Assembly (NCBI RefSeq): GCF_005869855.1
Contig: NZ_SZNH01000044.1
Coordinates: 1-43,433, forward strand
Source of the DNA: Nostoc sp. PA-18-2419
Lineage (GTDB): Bacteria; Cyanobacteriota; Cyanobacteriia; Cyanobacteriales; Nostocaceae
Direction of reading: 5' to 3'
Length of the DNA: 43,433 nt
The position numbers and the translations under genes were made by a program. Positions 26,675 to 35,568 of this stretch are shown here, piece after piece. Within the stretch, counting starts at the first letter, position 1. Each line of letters starts with the position of its first letter. The notes under the pieces were generated by a model. The model was given only the letters and a program-made list of their open reading frames with translations, was not told the origin of the DNA and ran no database searches.

Positions 26675-26980
26675 ATGAACCAACCTACTCCTGAAGCAAC
26701 TAAAAAACAATCTTATACCGCAGAAGAAATTCAAGCTTGGTTAGTCTCTCATATTGCAGAGCAGCTAGGAGTTGAACCTAAAGATATAGATGTCCGACAG
26801 CCTTTAGATAGTTACGGTTTAGAATCAGCGCAGGCAATGTTTCTTGTTAGCAAAGCAGAGAAGTTATTTGGTTTTGAGCTATCTCCAATTTTATTGTGGC
26901 ATTACCCTACTATTGAAACGTTGTCTGGGCGCTTAGCTGAAGAATCTAAGGCTTCACAGTCAGAAATGTTTGAGATTTAA
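26675..26980 (+). CDS. Discrete acyl carrier protein
   Basis: 101 residues. The carrier motif is [12 protein letters not shown] with the phosphopantetheine Ser at 51, inside a four-helix ACP fold (about residues 17-92) with the later WHYPTIETL helix typical of PKS-type ACPs. It can hold a thioester-bound substrate for the neighbouring oxygenase, acyltransferase or PKS. The ATG at 26675 was chosen for the AAAGG before it; an in-frame GTG at 26669 is also possible. A PPTase to activate it must be encoded elsewhere. Confidence 0.9.
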   Translation: MNQPTPEATKKQSYTAEEIQAWLVSHIAEQLGVEPKDIDVRQPLDSYGLESAQAMFLVSKAEKLFGFELSPILLWHYPTIETLSGRLAEESKASQSEMFEI

Positions 26981-27015
26981 ACGTCAAAGCTGTTCTTGAA
27001 TAGACATCAGTTAAT

Positions 27016-28338
27016 ATGATTGACAACAGAAAGCTGGGACGCCTTGAGCAGGCTATGGAAATTTTAAATAGCCGCGCTAAAACTTGGAACATAGTAACTA
27101 TTAGTCGAATAAATGGCTATATATATGAAGAAACTATGAGACAGGCTTTAGATATGATTCGGTGTCGTCATCCTCGTCTTAATTCTCGAATTGTTCGTTA
27201 TCAAAATAGTCTCAGTTTTCAAACTCAAGAAACAGCAAATATTCCTTTACGCTTTCTCAAAGTATTAGATAATCAGCAATGGCAAGAAGTTGTTTGTGAA
27301 GAGATGAATCAGGGAATTGATAGTAGTAAAGGACTACTGCGAGTGGTTCTTCTCCATCTTTCGGGTAATGAGCAGATAAGCTATTTGATTACAACAATAC
27401 ATCATGCGATCGCAGACGGTTTATCATGCATCCGACTTCACTCAGAAATCTTAACTTTTTGTCAAAAAATTGTCTCGAATGAACCAAATAATTCTGTAAC
27501 TAGTTTAACTTCACTTCCACCCATCGAAGAACTAATGCCTCGATGGACTAAGGGATTTAGAGGTAGGATAAATAGTGCAATCTTTTTGTTACAACTTAGC
27601 TTGCAAGAAATTTGGAATCAACCAAAAACATTAGGTTTTGAAAAGTATGTATCTATTCCAAAACGTAGTTGCAATATTATCCACAGACAACTTGACCAAG
27701 AGTTAACCCAAAAGTTTGTAGATTCTTGTAAACAAGAAAATACAACAGTACACAATGCTTTGTGTGCTGCACTGATGTTAACAGTAGCTAGAACAATCGT
27801 TAAAGGTCAAAGAAAAGATATACGAGTAAATTGCATATCATATCTTGATTTAAGAAGACATTTCAAACCTGCAATTAGTGATGAGCATCTGGCTGTATTA
27901 TCCTCATCTATTATGGAATTTTACCTGATAAAGTCAAATAGCTCCTTCTGGGAATTAGCTAGAGAAGTGAAATATAAGCTAGAAGCGAGTAAAAATCATG
28001 GCGATTTTTTTAAAATGGTTTTAGTCGCCAAGTATCTCATAAATTTTTGTTGTATTTATCCCAAAAAAATAGCTGCCACAGTATCAGTTTCTAATATCGG
28101 CAAAATTAATATCTCCAAAAACTACGGCAAATTTGAACTGGAAGAAATCAGTTTCATTGGTTCTAATGCTTTTTTTGCAGGGATTTTTGCAATCCATGTT
28201 TCGACATTTCAGGGGAAAATGATATTGAATATTTCATTTTCTCAACCTTCAATTAGTCAAGTCACTATGGAGCATCTTGTAAACAATTTTATATCTTATA
28301 TTTATGATATTTGCAATTTAAATTGTGATTCTTCTTGA
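27016..28338 (+). CDS. Condensation-superfamily acyltransferase (PapA/WES-like)
   Basis: 440 residues, a stand-alone member of the CoA-dependent acyltransferase/condensation fold. The active-site motif HHAIADG (H129-G135) matches HHxxxDG with His130 as the general base. The N-terminal RCRHPRLNSRI resembles PapA5 and alcohol acyltransferases rather than NRPS condensation domains. PapA-type enzymes transfer ACP-bound or CoA-bound acyl chains to an alcohol. No thioesterase is in the cluster, so it may release the product by esterification. It follows the ACP gene by 35 bases, which supports an ACP-bound donor. Confidence 0.85.
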   Translation: MIDNRKLGRLEQAMEILNSRAKTWNIVTISRINGYIYEETMRQALDMIRCRHPRLNSRIVRYQNSLSFQTQETANIPLRFLKVLDNQQWQEVVCEEMNQGIDSSKGLLRVVLLHLSGNEQISYLITTIHHAIADGLSCIRLHSEILTFCQKIVSNEPNNSVTSLTSLPPIEELMPRWTKGFRGRINSAIFLLQLSLQEIWNQPKTLGFEKYVSIPKRSCNIIHRQLDQELTQKFVDSCKQENTTVHNALCAALMLTVARTIVKGQRKDIRVNCISYLDLRRHFKPAISDEHLAVLSSSIMEFYLIKSNSSFWELAREVKYKLEASKNHGDFFKMVLVAKYLINFCCIYPKKIAATVSVSNIGKINISKNYGKFELEEISFIGSNAFFAGIFAIHVSTFQGKMILNISFSQPSISQVTMEHLVNNFISYIYDICNLNCDSS

Positions 28339-28481
28339 AACTGTTACATATTAAATACTTAATAAATAACATAAAGTTTGCTTCTTCTGAATTTTGATAG
28401 TTTGGCGAGCCTGAAATCATCAATTCCACTCTAGAAAGCTGATAAACTCACATTTTAAAACAATTAGGAGATTATAAAACG

Positions 28482-30359
28482 ATGAACGTATCAGAACTTG
28501 TAGGAAACCTTACACAACAAGGTGTTCATTTGTGGGTTGATAACGACAAATTAAAGATTCGTTCGCCGAAAGGAATAATCACACCAGAAATCCAGGAAAA
28601 AATAGTTGCTTACAAGGCAGAAATTATATCATTTGTGCAAGAGATGGATGTAGCTGGTAATTTAGAATCTGTCCATTTAAGTCAGGGACTAAATCTACAA
28701 ACTATTGGTCGTTTAATTGGTGGATTTGCAGAACAATCATCTGTGGAGTATAAACCGCCAATTATTGACCCCCAAATTATGGCTCAAAAGCTAACAGTTA
28801 CATTTAAACCTTTACCTAGTAGCTACAAAAATCAAGAAATTCTTGAATTTCGCCAAGAATTAGAAGAAAAGCTCAAATATTATGGCGTTAAAATTTTAGC
28901 ATGGGAAGAGGCGATCACCGAATTAAACTATGATTTTATTCTTCCAATAATTAATAAAAAGAAAAATTTTAAATTTAAGGGAGTTAAATCAGAAGTTAAT
29001 GCAATCATTGATGTAGAAATACCTCCTTCTTTTCTTAGGAGAGGGGGTATAATTTTAGCAGAGTTTCTCTATAAACTTTATTCCAGCTTAATCTTAAATA
29101 ATCGCAAAATTCCTGTGATCAAAATAGCTAGATTGAGCAGTTGGGCTGAAGATTATGCAGCTAAGTATATTGATAATCCTAGCAAAACACAAGTAATTGT
29201 AATTACGAATATAGACCATGACTTTATTAATCCTCTGATTCCATATAAACAAAAAATTAATATTGGTTTAAATACTTTAATTAGAAATTTTTCTGAGATT
29301 GTTATTGGAGTTTCATCGGAGCAAATTTCTATACTAAATATGAATCTTTCTGATTCTATTTTTACAAGAAAGCAGATTAGTAATTTTGTTCTTAAATCAC
29401 TAATTCCTAAAGTATTTGTACCAATCGCACCCCTTTTACTAAGTCGATTTGAGGTAGAGCAATATAATCCTCAAGATTCTACTTATGCTGCAAAATTAGT
29501 CAGATTAGGCCAAGAATTAGCATCAACAGGTTTATTTCCTCCTGGTTTTAAACTAGATAAAGTGATTAAAAGAAAATCCCATAGAGATATTGTCAGTATC
29601 ATTATAAATGGTAGGACAGGTGTTTCTTATGGTTTTGTTGCTTATGCTGAACCACCTCAATATTTTGGAGAAATTGAAATCACCAAAAATGACTGGGAAA
29701 ATTTATTATCTGTTAGAGGATTTAGCAGTAATGAAATTCGTCAAAATGATAAAGGTAGACGCTATGTAAAAATCAATAAATCAGAAGAATATATATTTAG
29801 GCAAATACCTGATATTTGGCTTGTAAGTTCTCGTTCTGGGTCAAATAAAACAGATTTAAATATCACTGACGATATTATCAGAATTGGTTTGAAAGAAAAG
29901 TTACATCTTCAACTACCTAAAGTTATTCGTTCGGAGTTAGTAGACATAAAACCTTCTTATGATATCTATGTTATGCTAGCCATCAGTCTTTCTGCGGCTT
30001 TATATACACCAGAATTAATCAAAGATGGTGCGCCAATTGTTCATTTTCACGGCTATCCGGCATTTGATTGGTTTAAACCAAATGAATACTGCGTTGGAGT
30101 AGATAATCCTTCTGTACCTTGTGGAACTTATGAATCTGGTGTATTCAATTTTCTGGGTATTTCTAGCTTGGCGACTCAACAAACAAGCAATATATCTTTA
30201 GTAAGTTTAATAGAACCAGACCACGGTGCAAATTTTATCGCTCATGATTTGGAAAATTTAGTTCAAAGATTGAAAGACGGGTGTAAACAAGGACAAATTG
30301 AACTAGGGGGAAAACATTTTGCTTCTCTAAAATCTAAGATAGAAGAATGCAGAATCTAA
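28482..30359 (+). CDS. TubC-type docking domain fused to a large unknown protein
   Basis: 625 residues. Residues 1-55 read as a TubC N-terminal docking domain (LTQQGVHLWVDNDKLKIRSP, then a helix with YKAEIISFV), which normally links NRPS or PKS subunits. The remaining ~550 residues match no family I know. They hold no NRPS core motif and no Walker motif; they include a basic central part and a C-terminal stretch with IVHFHGYPAFDWF and then PCGTYESGVF. No NRPS gene is in the window, so the docking partner is unknown. The ATG follows TAGGAGA at good spacing. It is the last gene before a terminator-like hairpin. Confidence 0.75.
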   Translation: MNVSELVGNLTQQGVHLWVDNDKLKIRSPKGIITPEIQEKIVAYKAEIISFVQEMDVAGNLESVHLSQGLNLQTIGRLIGGFAEQSSVEYKPPIIDPQIMAQKLTVTFKPLPSSYKNQEILEFRQELEEKLKYYGVKILAWEEAITELNYDFILPIINKKKNFKFKGVKSEVNAIIDVEIPPSFLRRGGIILAEFLYKLYSSLILNNRKIPVIKIARLSSWAEDYAAKYIDNPSKTQVIVITNIDHDFINPLIPYKQKINIGLNTLIRNFSEIVIGVSSEQISILNMNLSDSIFTRKQISNFVLKSLIPKVFVPIAPLLLSRFEVEQYNPQDSTYAAKLVRLGQELASTGLFPPGFKLDKVIKRKSHRDIVSIIINGRTGVSYGFVAYAEPPQYFGEIEITKNDWENLLSVRGFSSNEIRQNDKGRRYVKINKSEEYIFRQIPDIWLVSSRSGSNKTDLNITDDIIRIGLKEKLHLQLPKVIRSELVDIKPSYDIYVMLAISLSAALYTPELIKDGAPIVHFHGYPAFDWFKPNEYCVGVDNPSVPCGTYESGVFNFLGISSLATQQTSNISLVSLIEPDHGANFIAHDLENLVQRLKDGCKQGQIELGGKHFASLKSKIEECRI

Positions 30360-30378
30360 AATTAACCAATAGACTTTG

Positions 30379-30392
30379 ACAGCAGTTTTCAT
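30379..30392 (-). repeat. Solo IS630-type terminal repeat
   Basis: ACAGCAGTTTTCAT matches the reverse complement of the IS end at 284-298 and the copy at 1531. It lies 20 bases after the end of the TubC-fused gene, with no transposase beside it. Confidence 0.45.
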
Positions 30393-30743
30393 CTAAAACG
30401 AATCAGGGATTGGCTAAAAGTGGAAAAATTATAAATTTGCTTTAACTCCTTCCAAATTTTCAAATACTTTCCTAATAAAAAGGAAACTGCATAGGTTGGG
30501 GAACCACTGCGTTGGAGGTGTTTCCCAGCTTAAAATAAGTGACGTTTGATGAACGTAGACACTTGGAAAATAGCTTATTGTACTTCTACGGAAAAGCGCA
30601 AGGGTAGGCGCAGCGTCTCGTAGTAAAAGAGAGGGTAACCCAACATTATGCGTTAATTATTGGGCTTGGTTTCGTACCCTACACTATCTTGCTATAAGCT
30701 AATTTATATCTATTCTATATAAATAGTGAGAATTGAAAGCTAC

Positions 30744-30777
30744 AGAACCCCGACTTCTTACCAGAAGTTGGGGTTCT
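30744..30777 (+). terminator. Hairpin terminator, dispersed type
   Basis: A 15-pair stem (one G-T pair) with loop TACC, 5' arm AGAACCCCGACTTCT and 3' arm AGAAGTTGGGGTTCT, followed by TATTT. A relative with the same core is at 36870. It is a typical dispersed Nostoc hairpin that probably ends the first transcript of the cluster. Confidence 0.6.
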
Positions 30778-31135
30778 TATTTACAAATTTATTACTATTT
30801 CTCAGAGTTATATATGATGAGTTGCATATGAGTTGCAATTGAGTATCTCACTGACATAATATACTTATAAATAAAAACTTATAAAGTTGTTATTTTAGCA
30901 ATTTTAACAGGGTTTTTACAGCAGTAATATGATTTTTACCAGATAGTAGCTTTAAAATTTAAACTTTTCAAACATCTATAATTAAATCCCTGGTTTTGAC
31001 TCAGCATCACCTTGATTTGTGTTGCTCATATCAAAAATTCTAGTGTTAGAGCGTTAACCATGTACACCAAGTATTAAACCATGAATAAACAACATGGATT
31101 AGACCAAATGTTGTAAGTTGTTAATTAATTATATT

Positions 31136-32791
31136 ATGAACCTGATTCGCCTCCTATTACATACTTCTTCTCTTCACCTCAGTTTTGCAGTGTTAGCTGG
31201 TATTTTGAGCGGTGGTACTGCTGCTGGTCTAATCGCCTTAATTAATACAACATTGAATCAAAATCAGGCATCCAAAACTTTACTAATTTCGAGTTTTGTT
31301 GGTCTTTGTTTGCTGCGGCTAGTTGCTAATTTTGTTTCTCAAGTTTTATTAATTAAAATTTCCCAAAAAGCAATTCTCAACTTGCGGATGCTTTTAAGCC
31401 ACCGAATTTTGACTTCACCATTACGGCAGTTAGAAAAAATCGGTGTTCATCGTCTTTTAGCTGTTCTCATTGAAGATATTCAAACAATCTCTAACACAAT
31501 TATTATTATTCCTTTTTTGTGCATTAATATTGCTATTGTAGTTGCCTGCCTAATTTATCTAGGCTGCTTATCTCAACTTATTTTATTTATAGGTATTAGC
31601 TTTATGTTCCTGGGCATATTTAGTTATTCATTACCAACAATGAAAGCCATGTCTGTTTTGAAACTAGCTCGCGAACAGGAAGATAAATTGTTTAAGCATT
31701 TCCGCACTGTAACTCAAGGTACAAAAGAACTCAAACTACATCGCCGACGACAAGAAGCGTTTCTTTCAGAAGACTTGCATAGGACTGCTTTATCATCCCG
31801 CTATCATAATGTTGTGGGTATGAGTATCTTTGCTGCCGCAGCTAGTTGGGGACAAATTCTCTTTTTTATTGCCATTGGTTTGCTTTTATTCACTATACCT
31901 ACTATTAACAAAATTAATCCAAAAATATTATCTGCATATGCTTTAACTACTATTTATTTAATATCACCTTTAGAATATATTATGAGTACAATGCCTACTA
32001 TAATTAAAGCTTTAGTTGCTTTAAAAAAAGTTGAGTCTCTAGGTCTTTCGTTAGCAAGTTATCCAAAGGAAATTGCTGATAAAAACTCATTTATTTTAGA
32101 TAAATATTGGAAGAGTTTAGAATTAGTAAATATTACTCATAGTTACTATCAAGAGCGAGAAGAAACCAATTTTATTCTTGGGCCTATTAATTTGAAATTT
32201 TCTCAAGGAGAACTTGTTTTTATTTTAGGAGGTAATGGTAGTGGTAAATCTACTCTTGCTAAATTAATTACTGGGCTTTACACTCCTGAAACAGGAAAAA
32301 TTTATTTAGATGATAAGCTTATCAATAATCATAATTTAGAGTGGTATCGTCAGCAATTTTCTGTAGTATTTTCCGACTTTTATCTTTTTGATCGCTTCTT
32401 AGGTTTGGATAGTAATAATCTCGATTTTCAAACTCAAAAATACCTCATTCAATTACAACTTGACCATAAAGTTAAGGTCAATAACGGCGTACTTTCTACA
32501 ACCGATCTTTCTCAAGGACAACGCAAACGCCTTGCTTTGCTTACTGCCTACCTTGAAGATCGTCCCATTTATATCTTTGATGAGTGGGCATCAGATCAAG
32601 ATCCTCTATTTAAGGAAATTTTCTATACTCAACTTCTCCCGGAGCTAAAGAATAGAGGAAAAACTGTACTGGTTATTAGCCACGACGATCAGTATTTTTA
32701 CTTAGCAGATCGGATTATTAAGCTGGAATACGGTCAAGTTCAAACTGAACATTTAAATATTGGAAAGGAGCAAATTAATGCTTTTGAATAA
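31136..32791 (+). CDS. Cyclic-peptide-type ABC exporter (PvdE/SyrD-like)
   Basis: 551 residues with fused membrane and ATPase domains. Several hydrophobic segments (about six in residues 1-290) are followed by an ATPase with Walker A GGNGSGKST (K371), signature LSQGQRKRLALL and Walker B IYIFDEWASDQDP. The LSQGQ signature and short ATPase fit the PvdE/SyrD/MchF exporter group, which moves lipopeptides, siderophore precursors or peptides to the periplasm. The ATG at 31136 was taken over a TTG at 31118 because it heads the first hydrophobic segment. Its last bases overlap the glycosyltransferase gene, so both are translated together. The cargo is probably the acyl product of this cluster. Confidence 0.88.
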   Translation: MNLIRLLLHTSSLHLSFAVLAGILSGGTAAGLIALINTTLNQNQASKTLLISSFVGLCLLRLVANFVSQVLLIKISQKAILNLRMLLSHRILTSPLRQLEKIGVHRLLAVLIEDIQTISNTIIIIPFLCINIAIVVACLIYLGCLSQLILFIGISFMFLGIFSYSLPTMKAMSVLKLAREQEDKLFKHFRTVTQGTKELKLHRRRQEAFLSEDLHRTALSSRYHNVVGMSIFAAAASWGQILFFIAIGLLLFTIPTINKINPKILSAYALTTIYLISPLEYIMSTMPTIIKALVALKKVESLGLSLASYPKEIADKNSFILDKYWKSLELVNITHSYYQEREETNFILGPINLKFSQGELVFILGGNGSGKSTLAKLITGLYTPETGKIYLDDKLINNHNLEWYRQQFSVVFSDFYLFDRFLGLDSNNLDFQTQKYLIQLQLDHKVKVNNGVLSTTDLSQGQRKRLALLTAYLEDRPIYIFDEWASDQDPLFKEIFYTQLLPELKNRGKTVLVISHDDQYFYLADRIIKLEYGQVQTEHLNIGKEQINAFE

Positions 32792-34145
32792 TTTATTAAA
32801 AACATCTGAGCAGTCTATGAATTTTTTAAAAGAAGAAAGAATTACGTTACGAGAAAAACAAAACAGAACTTTAAAAGCAGATGTTAAATCTGTTCTACAT
32901 TATAGAGATTGGATTCAAGCGAAAACTAATCATACTTTCGACAGCACCCGAATATTAGGAATAGTTGCAACTACTAAAGGGGCTGAAAGTTATTTACCCT
33001 ATACTATCCCTAAAATCATTCAACAAATTTCGCAAATGGCGATGATGGCTGATATAATCATTGGTTTAAATAATGGTTTTGAATGTCCAGCTGTTATTGA
33101 GCGTTTGAGTTTGTTGCCAAATATCCAAATTATTCATCTCTATACTGAAGAAAAGTTGGCAAATAATATTCCAGCGTTAATATTTGATAATGTAATATGC
33201 CAAGGTCAACCATATTTTTTGACTAACATTGACACTTACCAATACAGACATAGAATATTTGTTGTCCATCAAAAACAGGGGCAATACTCAGCAGGAAAAA
33301 TTCGAGTTTTGGCAGATATTTATAGTTCATTACTACTCAAGAGTATAGAAAATGGATGGATACCACCTAGCATCTTAGTGACTTTTGATGCAGAGTCTCA
33401 GTTTTTAGTGTCGCACAATTATTCAGTTATAGAGCTAGAGTCGAATGGGTTAGAATTAATAGTAAATCAACTGCAAAACCAGCGTAAAATCGATATTATA
33501 GGTACAAGAAATAAGTTCGCTGTTTACGAAAAAGCAACAGTAGATGGAATTGAAGTTTTATTACCTAATTTTAGTGAACAAGTGCCTCCTATCCAATGGT
33601 TTATAGATATTGTTCATGGTAGATTCAGCGGCTTTCAGTGTAAATGGGGAGGAGGCACATTTGGTAGAACTGATGTGATAGTTAGCTTGTTAGCAGTGAT
33701 TTCTATAAATTATCCAGGTATCAGGACTGAAGATACTCAACTCACTATCTTAGCTAAATATGCAGGATTTGTAGACAATATATTTTTAGATGTGATTTCT
33801 ACAAATAGAACTCCCAGTTTGACAGATATGACGATGGAACAGCCACCAAAAAAAGCTTGGATAGAACAAATATATAGATGGTCAGCTTCTCTTCATGGAT
33901 TAAAATTACTATATGGAGAGCATAATATTAAAATATTAGTAAATGATGGTTTTCCTTGGTTTACTTTCACGAGTCCTATTACTTTTTTAAAATTGTTAAA
34001 ATTAAATCAAAAGCCTAGTATTTTAACAGCATTTTTTAAAGTAAGTTTTTTATTTATTGCATTTTCAGTTTTTAAAAAAGTAAAAGAAGATAGTAGAAAA
34101 TATCCTGATTTTTTACAAGGCGAAAAAGCAAAAGCTTTTTGGTGA
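32778..34145 (+). CDS. Family-2-like glycosyltransferase with QxxRW motif
   Basis: About 455 residues. The GT-A type landmarks are Asp204-Ala-Glu206 in VTFDAESQF (DxD-like), Glu318-Asp319 in GIRTEDTQ, and Q364-I-Y-R367-W368, the QxxRW signature of GT2 enzymes of the cellulose/hyaluronan synthase type. It has one C-terminal hydrophobic segment (about 410-430) instead of a multi-pass domain, so it may be anchored at the inner membrane. It probably adds a sugar to the lipid product. The ATG at 32778 lies 7 bases after AAAGGAG, and the gene overlaps the ABC exporter by 14 bases. Overall similarity to named families is weak; the call rests on these motifs. Confidence 0.65.
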   Translation: MLLNNLLKTSEQSMNFLKEERITLREKQNRTLKADVKSVLHYRDWIQAKTNHTFDSTRILGIVATTKGAESYLPYTIPKIIQQISQMAMMADIIIGLNNGFECPAVIERLSLLPNIQIIHLYTEEKLANNIPALIFDNVICQGQPYFLTNIDTYQYRHRIFVVHQKQGQYSAGKIRVLADIYSSLLLKSIENGWIPPSILVTFDAESQFLVSHNYSVIELESNGLELIVNQLQNQRKIDIIGTRNKFAVYEKATVDGIEVLLPNFSEQVPPIQWFIDIVHGRFSGFQCKWGGGTFGRTDVIVSLLAVISINYPGIRTEDTQLTILAKYAGFVDNIFLDVISTNRTPSLTDMTMEQPPKKAWIEQIYRWSASLHGLKLLYGEHNIKILVNDGFPWFTFTSPITFLKLLKLNQKPSILTAFFKVSFLFIAFSVFKKVKEDSRKYPDFLQGEKAKAFW

Positions 34146-34428
34146 TCCAATCATAGTTATTTAAAAATATGATAAATGTTTTTAAATTGTTTAATTTATT
34201 TTTTAATTTTATAAATATGCAGCATCAAATAGTAAAAATAACTTATATTAAGTTAACTTTTTTGTAGAAATTATTTTTTAAAGTTGCTCTAAATACAGTA
34301 ATAAATTTGAAATTATACTCCTTGAAATTAAAATATTTTAATATATCTGCGAAAAAATATTACTGATATATAGAGCTTCAGTTTCTAAAAGAGTCTGACA
34401 GTAACAGGATTAGTTTAAGGTGTTTATC
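34146..34428. other. Very AT-rich spacer
   Basis: 283 bases of AT-rich sequence without a gene, probably the promoter region of the SDR gene. I see no clear box. Confidence 0.5.
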
Positions 34429-35313
34429 ATGACAACTTTAGTAGGTAAAACAGTGCTTTTGACAGGTGCATCACGCGGTTTAGGAGTATACATTGCTCGC
34501 ACTCTAGCTAGAGAGCAAGCAACAGTGATTTGTGTTTCTCGTTCTAAGTCAGGACTAGATGCAATATGCACTCAAATCAAAGCTTTAGGTGGTAAAGCGA
34601 TAAGTATTCCTTTTGATATTAAAAATATGGCAGAATTATCAACTCTCAAACAACAGATTAATAAAATTGTTGGTCCAGTTGATATTTTAATTAATAATGC
34701 TGGTATAGAAAATTATCAAGATTTTGTTGATTACTCTCTAGAGGATCTCCAGTCAATATTGACAATTAATTTACTTGCTGCTATCGAACTAACTCGTTTA
34801 TTTCTGCCAAGTATGTTGGAGCGGCGTGGTGGTCACATTGTTAATATTGCTTCTCTTGCTGGTAAAAAGGGAGTCCCTTACAACAGTATTTATTCTGCTA
34901 GTAAAGCTGGTTTAATTATGTGGACTGATGCGATGCGACAAGAATTAGCTGCTACTGATACCAATATCTCGGTAATCTGTCCAGGATATATCTCTGAAAC
35001 TGGTATGACTGTTAATAGTCACGTACCTACACCTTGGTTAGTAGGTGTATCTACACCGATAGATGTCGCAGATGCAGTAATTAAAGCTATTAAACAAAAC
35101 AAAGCGGAGATAATTGTTAATCAAAATCTGCTAACAGCAAGTATAACTAAACTAATGTTTGCTATTGGACAATTTTGTCCCCAACTTGTGGATAAATTTT
35201 ATCATTATTTAGGCGTAGTAAAGCTGAATTATAAGCGTAAAAATGTCAAAAACTTTGCGAAGGATCGTATTATTATGCCAGTTCATAATTATGGAAGATT
35301 TACAAAAAAGTAA
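34429..35313 (+). CDS. HetN-like short-chain dehydrogenase/reductase
   Basis: 294 residues, cytoplasmic NADP(H)-type SDR. The cofactor loop is TGASRGLG (12-19), NNAG follows near 90, and the catalytic pair is Tyr155/Lys159 in YSASKAG. Sequence and length resemble HetN of Anabaena, a heterocyst-suppression protein that sits in the heterocyst-glycolipid gene island and carries the peptide RGSGR at residues 132-136. Here residues 132-136 read RRGGH, so the signalling peptide is absent. It may reduce a keto group of the lipid. The ATG at 34429 follows TAAGG. Dehydrogenase identity is firm; the HetN relationship comes from remembered sequence. Confidence 0.8.
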   Translation: MTTLVGKTVLLTGASRGLGVYIARTLAREQATVICVSRSKSGLDAICTQIKALGGKAISIPFDIKNMAELSTLKQQINKIVGPVDILINNAGIENYQDFVDYSLEDLQSILTINLLAAIELTRLFLPSMLERRGGHIVNIASLAGKKGVPYNSIYSASKAGLIMWTDAMRQELAATDTNISVICPGYISETGMTVNSHVPTPWLVGVSTPIDVADAVIKAIKQNKAEIIVNQNLLTASITKLMFAIGQFCPQLVDKFYHYLGVVKLNYKRKNVKNFAKDRIIMPVHNYGRFTKK

Positions 35314-35568
35314 AACGATTTAAGAATTTATTTACATGTGAGTGAAGAAAAATCTGGTAGTTTAGTAATTTATGTTTTAATTTACTTACAATTTTTAGAC
35401 TACCTGAATATGTAATGCCCATCGCTTTGGTAATAGAGCAATATATATCATATCGCTTGGATGAAAAAAGCGATCGCTATTTGTAATTTAAAAGCTTTAA
35501 ACAATCTGAGTAATACAAAACTTAGATATATAGCTTTTTTAAAATGTACTTATTGAGGATACTAATTA
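35314..35568. other. Spacer before the second glycosyltransferase
   Basis: 255 AT-rich bases. Contains one GCGATCGC site (about 35470) and no gene. Confidence 0.5.

Larger units (their letters stand above)
30360..31135. other. Intergenic region dividing the two halves of the cluster
   Basis: 776 bases with no gene. It contains a solo IS630-type end (30379-30392), dispersed repeat-like sequence (about 30480-30700) and the hairpin at 30744-30777. The promoter for the ABC-exporter gene should lie in the last 300 bases, which are very AT-rich. Confidence 0.5.

Noticed and set aside
28482..28650. NRPS gene suggested by the TubC docking domain
   Set aside because: The rest of the protein has no adenylation, condensation or carrier motifs, so only the docking domain is called.
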